NCBI GenBank assembly: GCA_030913385.1
Contig: CP133159.1
Coordinates: forward strand, 4,381,001-4,445,000
Origin: Cytophagaceae bacterium ABcell3
GTDB lineage: Bacteria; Bacteroidota; Bacteroidia; Cytophagales; Cytophagaceae
Direction of reading: 5' to 3'
DNA: 64,000 bases
Shown here: piece after piece, positions 57,482 through 64,000 of the stretch
Position numbering within the stretch: position 1 is the stretch's first letter
Layout of the letters: each line of letters starts with the position of its first letter
Position numbers and translations under genes: made by a program
The notes under the pieces: model-generated
What the model was told of the DNA's origin: nothing
Database searches by the model: none
Seen by the model: only the letters and a program-made list of their open reading frames with translations

Positions 57482-57718
57482 ATGTCAGAAATTGCACAAA
57501 AAGTAAAGAGTATTATCATTGACAAACTTGGAGTTGAAGAGTCAGAGGTTACTCCAGATGCAAGCTTCACTAATGATCTTGGGGCTGACTCACTTGATAC
57601 TGTTGAACTAATCATGGAGTTTGAAAAGGAGTTCAACATCTCAATTCCAGATGAGCAGGCTGAAAACATTTCGACTGTAGGCCAGGCTATTGCTTACCTA
57701 GAGTCAAACGTAAAATAA
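57482..57718 (+). CDS. acpP: acyl carrier protein
   Basis: 78 residues. Carries fatty acyl chains on phosphopantetheine at the Ser of [10 protein letters not shown]. Acidic, four-helix fold. 40 bases before fabF, in one operon. Confidence 0.97.
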   Translation: MSEIAQKVKSIIIDKLGVEESEVTPDASFTNDLGADSLDTVELIMEFEKEFNISIPDEQAENISTVGQAIAYLESNVK

Positions 57719-57758
57719 CATTAATACTACACTAATTCTCTCCTCTTAAAATTCTCTT

Positions 57759-59012
57759 ATGGAGTTAAAAAGAGTTGTTGTAACAGGACTAGGCGCACTT
57801 ACACCACTTGGCAATTCGGTTCAGGACTACTGGAACGGGCTATCCAATGGGGTAAGTGGCGCTGCTCCTATTACGAAATTCGATGCATCAAAATCAAAAA
57901 CCAAATTTGCCTGCGAGGTAAAAAACCTGAATGTCGAAGACTATATTGAGAGAAAAGATGCCCGTAAAATGGATCCTTTTTCCCAATATGCAGTAATTGC
58001 CTCTTCGCAAGCGGTAACTGATTCAAACTTAGAGCTAGACAAGGTAAACCTTGACCGTATAGGCGTAATCTGGGGATCTGGTATAGGTGGCCTGAAAACA
58101 TTTCAAGATGAAGTAATGAGCTTTGCCAAAGGAGACGGTACTCCTAGGTTTAACCCTTTCTTTATCCCAAAAATGATTGCAGACATTAGTGCAGGACACA
58201 TATCTATGAGATATGGGTTCAGAGGGCCTAACTTTGTTACAGTATCGGCCTGTGCTTCTTCTACCAATGCTATCATAGACGCTTTTAACTATATCAGGTT
58301 AAATAAAGCAGATGTAATGGTAACTGGTGGCTCAGAAGCGGCTGTAACTGAATCAGGGATAGGTGGCTTTAACGCACTAAAAGCTTTATCGGAAAGAAAT
58401 GATTCCCCGCAAACAGCATCCAGACCTTTTGACAAAGACCGTGATGGCTTTGTACTTGGAGAAGGAGCTGGCGCTTTAGTGCTGGAAGAATATGAGCATG
58501 CCAAAGCACGTGGGGCAAGGATTTATGCTGAAATGATTGGCGGAGGTCTCTCTGCAGACGCCCACCACCTGACAGCACCTCACCCTGAAGGTCTTGGAGC
58601 TAAACTTGTAATGACCAATGCTTTGCAAGACGCCAATATCAAACCCGAAGATGTGGATTATATCAATGTTCATGGAACATCTACTCCACTGGGAGATATA
58701 AGTGAGATTACTGCGATACAAAGCGTTTTTGGAGAACATGCCTTTAAACTAAATGTAAGTTCCACTAAATCTATGACCGGTCACCTATTGGGTGCGGCTG
58801 GTGCTATAGAAGGAATTGCTTCTGTATTGTCTATATATAATGACTTGGTGCCTCCTACTATCAACCACTTTACTGATGACGAGCGCTTTGACAACAGGTT
58901 AAACTTAACCTTTAACAAGGCTCAAAAACGTACAGTAAATGTTGCTCTAAGCAATACTTTTGGTTTCGGAGGACATAACAGTTCTATTATTTTCAGAAAA
59001 AAACCTGATTAA
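57759..59012 (+). CDS. fabF: 3-oxoacyl-ACP synthase II
   Basis: 417 residues. Chain elongation in fatty acid synthesis. Catalytic Cys in VSACASSTNAI and the two His in VHGTSTPLGD and MTGHLLGAAG. Overlaps rnc by one base. Confidence 0.97.
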   Translation: MELKRVVVTGLGALTPLGNSVQDYWNGLSNGVSGAAPITKFDASKSKTKFACEVKNLNVEDYIERKDARKMDPFSQYAVIASSQAVTDSNLELDKVNLDRIGVIWGSGIGGLKTFQDEVMSFAKGDGTPRFNPFFIPKMIADISAGHISMRYGFRGPNFVTVSACASSTNAIIDAFNYIRLNKADVMVTGGSEAAVTESGIGGFNALKALSERNDSPQTASRPFDKDRDGFVLGEGAGALVLEEYEHAKARGARIYAEMIGGGLSADAHHLTAPHPEGLGAKLVMTNALQDANIKPEDVDYINVHGTSTPLGDISEITAIQSVFGEHAFKLNVSSTKSMTGHLLGAAGAIEGIASVLSIYNDLVPPTINHFTDDERFDNRLNLTFNKAQKRTVNVALSNTFGFGGHNSSIIFRKKPD

Positions 59013-59749
59013 TGGCGCTTCTTAAAAGGCTCTTATATTATTTAAGGCCTGAAAAGGACCGAAGGCTGATCAGTACATTAAGGCATATAACCGGAATGTA
59101 TCCTGGAAACCTTGAGGTTTATAAGCTTGCTATTAAACATACGTCTGCTTCTCAAGAAGAAGAGTCGGGCAGAAAACTTTCTAACGAAAGACTTGAATAC
59201 CTCGGCGATGCCATACTAGGTGCGGTCATCGCCGAGTTTCTCTTTAAAAAATACCCCTTCAAAAACGAAGGCTTCCTCACTGAAATACGTTCCCGAATCG
59301 TTAACCGGGAGTCTCTAAATAACCTTTGTAGAAAGATTGGTCTCGCACATATCATTGAATATAGTGCCAGAAAAGGTATTAACTCCCACAAATCAATGTA
59401 TGGTGACGCACTGGAAGCCTTGGTGGGTGCTGTATATTTAGACAAAGGTTTTGAAAGTAGCAGGACATTTATCCTTCAAAAACTGCTCAACCCTCATTTT
59501 GACCTTGATGAGTTAATTGAGAATAACACCAACTTTAAAAGTATGCTCATAGAGTGGGCGCAGAAATATAACCGAAATATCAAATTCGTGATTTCTAAAG
59601 AGGTAGGCAGTTACCACCACAGGGAGTTTACTGCAGAAGTCATTTTAGATGAAGAAGTGATAAGTAACGGCATCGGGCTCAGTAAGAAAAAAGCAGAGCA
59701 GGCCGCAGCAGAAAAAGCTTGCAAGAAACTGGCGATTGTGGAAGCTTAG
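59012..59749 (+). CDS. rnc: ribonuclease III
   Basis: 245 residues. Cleaves double-stranded RNA, including rRNA precursors. Signature NERLEYLGDAILGAVIAEFL near 55; second acidic set in GDALEALVGAVYLDKGF near 130; dsRNA-binding domain at ~170-243. Third in acpP-fabF-rnc. Confidence 0.96.
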   Translation: MALLKRLLYYLRPEKDRRLISTLRHITGMYPGNLEVYKLAIKHTSASQEEESGRKLSNERLEYLGDAILGAVIAEFLFKKYPFKNEGFLTEIRSRIVNRESLNNLCRKIGLAHIIEYSARKGINSHKSMYGDALEALVGAVYLDKGFESSRTFILQKLLNPHFDLDELIENNTNFKSMLIEWAQKYNRNIKFVISKEVGSYHHREFTAEVILDEEVISNGIGLSKKKAEQAAAEKACKKLAIVEA

Positions 59750-59938
59750 GGGTTGATAACAGTGATTTTTTAGGGTAACCCTTTCTTAGCTTCAGACATG
59801 TCTCATTGTTATTTTCATCTATAGATCAACTCGGCCGAACACGAACATCAACTTTCATGCTCCACCTCAATAACTTCAGCATCCAAGCTCATTTCTAACC
59901 TTCATTGCTCAAATCCTGCTCTTATCCCATACTATATA

Positions 59939-59984
59939 AGTTAAAGAGGGCGTTATCTTTAAGCCTTCTTTAACTTTTTACTTT
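59939..59984 (+). terminator. terminator of acpP-fabF-rnc
   Basis: AGTTAAAGAGGGC / GCCTTCTTTAACT stem of 13 with one mismatch, followed by TTTTT. It is 190 bases past the rnc stop; the intervening sequence shows nothing. Confidence 0.65.
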
Positions 59985-60069
59985 ATGGAGCACAAACTTT
60001 TTTTAACTGTTTGGAATGTATATATTTGATAGGACAGTAAGTTAAGCTCTTTTTCTTAAATTTGGAACG

Positions 60070-60387
60070 ATGAGTAAAAGAGAAAGAAGGTCATATGACC
60101 ACGAATTTAAAACAATGGCTGTAGAGCTGCATTTAAGCGGGAAGACCAGTACCGCTGTTGGGAAAGAATTAGGCATTGGTCCTGATTTAGTAAGGAGATG
60201 GTCACGTGAAATGAAGACGAATGGCGCTGCCAGTTTTCCAGGAAATGGGAAACAGAACCTTTCAGAAGAACAAAAAGAAATTCATGCCTTGAGGAAAGCC
60301 TTAAAGGAATCTGAGCTTGAAAGGGAAATCCTAAAAAAGGCGGTAAGCATCTTTTCCAGGGGAGACAGCAAATATACCAATTCATAA
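60070..60387 (+). CDS. IS3-family transposase OrfA
   Basis: 105 residues. HTH_Tnp_1 helix-turn-helix (residues ~10-60, SYDHEFKTMAVELHLSGK) then a leucine-zipper-like helix (ALRKALKESELEREILKKA). It binds IS ends. Frameshifting at 60333-60339 would join the first 90 residues to OrfB, giving a 390-residue OrfAB. Confidence 0.92.
   Translation: MSKRERRSYDHEFKTMAVELHLSGKTSTAVGKELGIGPDLVRRWSREMKTNGAASFPGNGKQNLSEEQKEIHALRKALKESELEREILKKAVSIFSRGDSKYTNS
60333..60339 (+). promoter_or_regulatory. -1 ribosomal frameshift site A AAA AAG
   Basis: The heptamer is in phase with orfA codons (CTA, AAA, AAG), and slipping back by one base enters the orfB frame, which is open from 60339. This is the classic IS3-family slippery site. 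Confidence 0.8.
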
Positions 60388-61241
60388 TGGATCATAGAAA
60401 AGAGTATGCTGTTGAAAAGATGTGTAGGACATTTAATGTTGCCAGGAACAGCTTTTATGAGTGGAAGAAGGAGAAACAACTCAAACTGGCTCAACAAAGA
60501 GCGATATTGCTAAAGGAAATCAAAACAGTGCATGAGTTAAGCAATGGTACCTATGGAAGTCCTAGAATTACATTAGATCTTAGAAAAAAGGGTTTTGCAG
60601 TATCCAGGCCAAGGGTTGCCAGGATCATGAAAGACCACGGAATCAGGAGTGTTGTAAGTAAAAAATTTAAAGTCTGCACAACTGATTCAAACCATGGATT
60701 TAGCATCAGTCCTAACGTTCTTGATAGATCTTTTAAACCTGAAAGCCCTTCAAAATCATGGGTATCAGACATAACTTATATCCGGACAAATGAGGCATGG
60801 TTATACCTGACCATGATTATGGACTTATATGATAGGAAAATAATAGGATGGTCTATGTCCACTTCGATGCATGCATATGAAACAGTAGTGCCTGCATGGA
60901 GGATGGCACTGATAAACAGACCTGTTTTTCAAGAGCTGGTTTTTCATTCAGACAGAGGCGTGCAGTATGCATGCAAAGAGTTCAGGGATGAGCTTGGTAA
61001 GCTAAATGTTACTCAGAGCATGAGCAGAAAAGGGAATTGCTGGGACAATGCAGTGGCTGAAAGCTTCTTCAAAACCCTGAAATCTGAAACTGGTTACCGG
61101 AAATATGAATCAATAAAGCAGGCAAAAAAGGGATTGTTTGAATACATTGAGATATGGTACAACAGGACCAGAAGACATTCCTCTCTTGGATATCTTTCTC
61201 CTGAAGAATTTTATAATATTCATAGAAAAAGTGCTGCGTAA
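60387..61241 (+). CDS. IS3-family transposase OrfB (DDE catalytic part)
   Basis: 284 residues. rve integrase-like core with D128 (VSDITYI), D189 (FHSDRGVQY) and E225 (AVAESFFK), spaced D-x35-E between the last two. HTH_21-like N-terminus. No inactivating change seen. ATG overlaps the orfA stop by one base (TAATG). Confidence 0.94.
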   Translation: MDHRKEYAVEKMCRTFNVARNSFYEWKKEKQLKLAQQRAILLKEIKTVHELSNGTYGSPRITLDLRKKGFAVSRPRVARIMKDHGIRSVVSKKFKVCTTDSNHGFSISPNVLDRSFKPESPSKSWVSDITYIRTNEAWLYLTMIMDLYDRKIIGWSMSTSMHAYETVVPAWRMALINRPVFQELVFHSDRGVQYACKEFRDELGKLNVTQSMSRKGNCWDNAVAESFFKTLKSETGYRKYESIKQAKKGLFEYIEIWYNRTRRHSSLGYLSPEEFYNIHRKSAA

Positions 61242-61258
61242 AAGAAGCATAAACCTCG

Positions 61259-61299
61259 AAATCCTCCTATGATTTTTCTTCTAAATCATAGGAGGATTT
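61259..61299 (+). terminator. 17-bp hairpin after the IS transposase
   Basis: Perfect inverted repeat AAATCCTCCTATGATTT (61259-61275) / AAATCATAGGAGGATTT (61283-61299), loop of seven. It is probably a transcription stop for the IS. Its left arm overlaps the tentative right end. Confidence 0.6.
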
Positions 61300-61425
61300 G
61301 AGGAGCCCTGCGGCAGGCATTAATTAATCAAAAAAAGGGCTTAATTATTTGTACGGTTTTTTGTTGCAATTCCAGTTTTTATTTTACTTTTATTACCCCA
61401 ACTTGCCCCGGCCCAGACCAACCTG

Positions 61426-63240
61426 GTGCCGAACCCCGGGTTTGAGCAATATGATTCAAGTGCATGTGTTCTGAGACCAACTTGTGCGTATTCTGAATTA
61501 TTAGCAACCCCTTTAACTTACCATAGGGGAATTGGCACCCTATATTGGTACTCTTCAACTCTCAACCATGCCAGCTCAATAAACGAAGCAAACATTACTG
61601 GTTACCACCTTTTTACGGAAGTACTCTACCCAAGATCAGGCCATGCTTTTATCATACTAACAACCTATGGCAACACTTCTTTTGACGGAGAACGATATGA
61701 AAGCAGAAGCTATGCTCAGGTAAAATTAAAGGAACAGCTAAAAGCTGGCTGTACCTATGAAGTCACCTATTATGTCAGGGCCTACGGGAGCCATTCTCTG
61801 ACCAGATTTTCAAGACAAAGCATGGTCTCAGACGGGGTAAGTGCCTACTTCTCTACAGACAGTGTTTTGGTGGAAACAAGGGGGCCGCTGACGCAGTTCA
61901 CCCCACAAATAGCCCCCACCGATGGCGTGATCATTGACGATACCATACACTATACCAAAGTTTCAGGCACCTTTGTGGCCGAGGGGGGGGAGCAGTTCCT
62001 GCTCCTGGGAAACTTTAAAGACAACGCTAACACTCCGAACAGATATTTAAAAGACACTCCCCCTACAGATAGGAGTCATTCTGCCCAATATCTGGTAGAC
62101 GATGTCTCTGTAACACCTGTCCCCCCGGAAGGCATGGCACTCAACATTGGCAATGACACTACTATATGTGACACCACAGATATAAGCCTGCCCTTGGCCG
62201 CACCGGAAGGGTTTCAAAGCTACCTTTGGTCTACCGGAGACACAACGTCTTCTATAGAAGCACGGACGCCCGGCACTTACTGGATCAAAGCAGACTATGG
62301 GTGCGGCACCCTCTATGACACCATCAATATCGGTACCGTTCCGCCCCCTCCGCCACATAAAAGCTTTACCGATACGACACTGTGCCATGAAAGCGGATTC
62401 CCGTTTACAATTTCCGCCCCGGAAGGATATACCTCATACACATGGGGTACAGGAAACCAGTCCCAAAGCTTGGAGATACGAAAACCCGGTACTTATTCAA
62501 TACTTGCAGAACATATATGCGGGCTATACAGTGATACGGTCAACATTAAGGCTTACACCAGGCCTGAAACATTGGTCCAAAACAACACCGATACCGTTAT
62601 ATGCGAGAACCGGCAAACGCACATAACCGCTATCGAAGGCTATGACCATTATACATGGAGCACGGAAGACTCCTCACAAAGCATACAAGTATCGGAACCC
62701 GGCACCTATTCCCTGCATGCCGTTTCACCAGAAGGGTGTGTATTGAAAGATTCTGTAACCCTCGTCCTGTACAGGCCACCTAACCTCCCCCTGCTACCGG
62801 AAGACACTCTGGCCTGTAAGGAACTGCCCCTGGAAATCGTTGCCACAGAGCAGCCGTCATATTACAGTTATCAATGGAACGGCGCTTTGGGAGAAAGCAC
62901 ACTACAGGCAACGGAAGAAGGAAGCTATAAGCTGACGGTATCAAACCAATGCTTTTCGGCAACTGACAGCATCAATGTAAAGTTTACCAAATGCACGCCA
63001 ATTATACCAAACCTGGTGACCCCAAACAACGATGGGCACAATGACTTATTCCAGATTGTCTCTGAAATCGACAGGCAGTATGAGCTAAGACTGTACAACA
63101 GGTGGGGCAAACTGGTGTTCATGGAAGAAAACACCAACAACTGGGACTTGAACAGCTTAAACGAAGGTGTCTACTACTATGCCATATATGACCACCTTCT
63201 AAATGATACCTACAAAGGCTACTTGCACTTGGTGAGGTGA
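61426..63240 (+). CDS. type IX-secreted Ig-like repeat protein, start disrupted
   Basis: 604 residues from a GTG at 61426, but that start removes the signal peptide. The frame is open from 61285 and encodes a hydrophobic stretch (IILLLL-like) ending APAQ, then TNLVPNPGFE, the usual mature start. No ATG, GTG or TTG exists in frame upstream of 61426. Residues 240-515 are four Ig/PKD-like repeats (STGDTTSSIEARTPGTYWI pattern). The last ~85 form a CHU_C type IX sorting domain (VTPNNDGHNDLFQI). The 5' end lies beside the IS. Confidence 0.7.
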   Translation: MPNPGFEQYDSSACVLRPTCAYSELLATPLTYHRGIGTLYWYSSTLNHASSINEANITGYHLFTEVLYPRSGHAFIILTTYGNTSFDGERYESRSYAQVKLKEQLKAGCTYEVTYYVRAYGSHSLTRFSRQSMVSDGVSAYFSTDSVLVETRGPLTQFTPQIAPTDGVIIDDTIHYTKVSGTFVAEGGEQFLLLGNFKDNANTPNRYLKDTPPTDRSHSAQYLVDDVSVTPVPPEGMALNIGNDTTICDTTDISLPLAAPEGFQSYLWSTGDTTSSIEARTPGTYWIKADYGCGTLYDTINIGTVPPPPPHKSFTDTTLCHESGFPFTISAPEGYTSYTWGTGNQSQSLEIRKPGTYSILAEHICGLYSDTVNIKAYTRPETLVQNNTDTVICENRQTHITAIEGYDHYTWSTEDSSQSIQVSEPGTYSLHAVSPEGCVLKDSVTLVLYRPPNLPLLPEDTLACKELPLEIVATEQPSYYSYQWNGALGESTLQATEEGSYKLTVSNQCFSATDSINVKFTKCTPIIPNLVTPNNDGHNDLFQIVSEIDRQYELRLYNRWGKLVFMEENTNNWDLNSLNEGVYYYAIYDHLLNDTYKGYLHLVR

Positions 63241-63353
63241 GAAAATGAGGTTTAAAAGCTTAGGACATTGACAATAACACTCTGAACCTGAACAAAAAAA
63301 AGACTGCTCCCGGCATTCTGCACAGAAACAGCCTCCAAAACTAAAACTGTATT

Positions 63354-63382
63354 GACCTAAATTATGCGATAGATTTCAGGTT
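63354..63382. repeat. possible minimal repeat A end pair
   Basis: GACCTAAATTATGC next to GATAGATTTCAGGTT looks like the two ends of repeat A joined without an interior. Short and imperfect. Confidence 0.35.
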
Positions 63383-64000
63383 AAGCACCCACCTGCTCCT
63401 TTGTCTTGTGCAAAGCCAACACAGGGATACTTGCGTGATAAACCATTTCTCTGGTATGGCTACGACCAAACAGCCTATCAAAAGCAGATTTTTCATAAGA
63501 AGCCATGACCACTAAGTCGGCTCTTTTCCTTTCTGCAAATATAGAAATACCTTCAGAAACTTCTTTCCCTTCATTCAAATGAAAAGATATATTGTCATAA
63601 GAAGAACGGTTCAGGAGATTGTCCATAGCATATTCTACAACTTGCCCAATATCTTTTACATTATCAGACTCTTTTTGAATACTCAAGAAAGAAATATGTG
63701 CATTGAACAGTTCTGCCAACTTAATGGTAAATTCCACTGCTTGGTTCTCCACCCCTTCCAGGTCAGTAGCATATACAATTTCCTTCACAGGCTTATATAC
63801 CGAATTTTCTGGTATAACTAGTACAGGCACTTTCACTTTATTGATTACCGCGGCAGAGACCGTTCCCAAAGTTTCCCTAAAGCCTTCAGCGCCTTTGGTG
63901 CCCATTACAATAATATCTGCACTTTCACTAATGGCTACATTGGGAATAATATCAGCAGCCAGCCCTTCCCTGATGATATAGTCAACTTTAATATTCCTTT
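63381..64000 (-). CDS. universal stress protein (UspA), 5'-truncated by window edge
   Basis: The frame is open to the window end, giving about 206 residues; the Met at 63905 is internal because coding continues upstream (SESADIIVMGTKGAEG). This is the C-terminal part of a two-domain Usp: the visible ATP-binding G-x2-G-x9-like loop at MGTKGAEGFRETLGTVS, then a second Usp domain ending SHTREMVYHASIPVLALH. Likely ~275 residues overall. Confidence 0.85.
   Translation of the reverse strand, partial: RNIKVDYIIREGLAADIIPNVAISESADIIVMGTKGAEGFRETLGTVSAAVINKVKVPVLVIPENSVYKPVKEIVYATDLEGVENQAVEFTIKLAELFNAHISFLSIQKESDNVKDIGQVVEYAMDNLLNRSSYDNISFHLNEGKEVSEGISIFAERKRADLVVMASYEKSAFDRLFGRSHTREMVYHASIPVLALHKTKEQVGA

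Larger units (their letters stand above)
60027..61275 (+). mobile_element. IS3-family insertion sequence (ends approximate)
   Basis: About 1.25 kb with the two-gene layout of IS3 elements, orfA and orfB in the -1 frame. A slippery A AAA AAG (60333-60339) sits in phase in orfA and the orfB frame is open from there. Tentative ends are TGATAGGAC at 60027 and its imperfect inverse TCCTATGA near 61265-61272; no target duplication was confirmed. The right boundary could reach ~61330. The element appears intact. Confidence 0.75.

Noticed and set aside
59760-59775. Repeat B-like end after rnc (TAGGGTAACCC)
   Set aside because: Shares only TAGGG; the TGCTGAAAAA part is missing.
61283-61299. Second IS end forming a composite element
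   Set aside because: The sequence resembles the tentative left end only over ATAGGA and is better explained as the second arm of a terminator hairpin.

Overview
The window looks like chromosomal DNA of a gliding Bacteroidota bacterium, most likely order Cytophagales. The signs are a low-to-moderate GC content, a GldC gliding protein, a secreted protein with a type IX secretion C-terminal domain, promoters of the Bacteroidota type (TTTG, about 19 bases, TAnnTTTG), menaquinone genes, an IPExxxVDY-family protein and conserved lineage-specific small genes (DUF2795, DUF3098, a ZapB-like coiled coil). Most of the window is housekeeping DNA. No tRNA, rRNA or CRISPR array was recognised by eye.

Layout: 1-8.7 kb holds the end of menD and, facing it, menB. 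Between them lie a cation/proton antiporter, a MogA-type protein, a tandem pair of stand-alone response regulators, a low-complexity lipoprotein, an Acr3 arsenite exporter and a copper pair (HMA protein and a 16-cysteine Csp-like protein). 8.7-16.6 kb holds a VTT membrane protein, a Fur-family regulator, an orphan ABC ATPase, ettA, a CHASE3-like histidine kinase, a YciE-like protein, sucD and a lipoprotein. 17-23.4 kb is a minus-strand block: radC, a DUF1684 protein, pheT, a ZapB-like protein, zapA and rny, with rpsT just upstream. 23.6-28 kb has a secreted S1/P1-like protein, a TPR protein and rarA. 28-34.5 kb is a sulfur/siroheme cluster (siroheme genes, a sulfite reductase with a HEPN-like tail, OsmC, metZ). 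34.6-43.5 kb holds an eRF1-like protein, an ECF sigma/anti-sigma pair, ftsX-DUF3098-truB-ribF, an M48 lipoprotein protease, an exonuclease/phosphatase-family protein and gldC. 44-57.3 kb holds small secreted proteins, guaA-(TPR+PBP)-hemL-proC, the three-subunit transhydrogenase, an M42 peptidase and pyk. 57.4-59.7 kb is acpP-fabF-rnc. From 60 kb there is an intact IS3-family element, a type IX-secreted protein whose start has apparently been lost beside that IS, and a universal stress protein running off the window.

The most unusual content is in the repeats rather than the genes. Repeat A is a 169-170 bp element with inverted ends, present as two full copies in opposite orientation plus end fragments on both sides of rarA. 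Repeat B has TTAGGGC...TGCTGAAAAA ends; its terminal TAG serves as the stop codon of neighbouring genes, and one copy separates a gene from its terminator. Repeat C is a cluster of nested inverted repeats downstream of gldC. None carries a recognisable gene, and all look like MITE-type or hairpin elements. I found no convincing new multi-gene defence or biosynthetic system. The best leads are the repeat B stop-codon association, the IS3-decapitated secreted protein, the HEPN-sulfite reductase fusion and the metal-resistance block between menD and menB.
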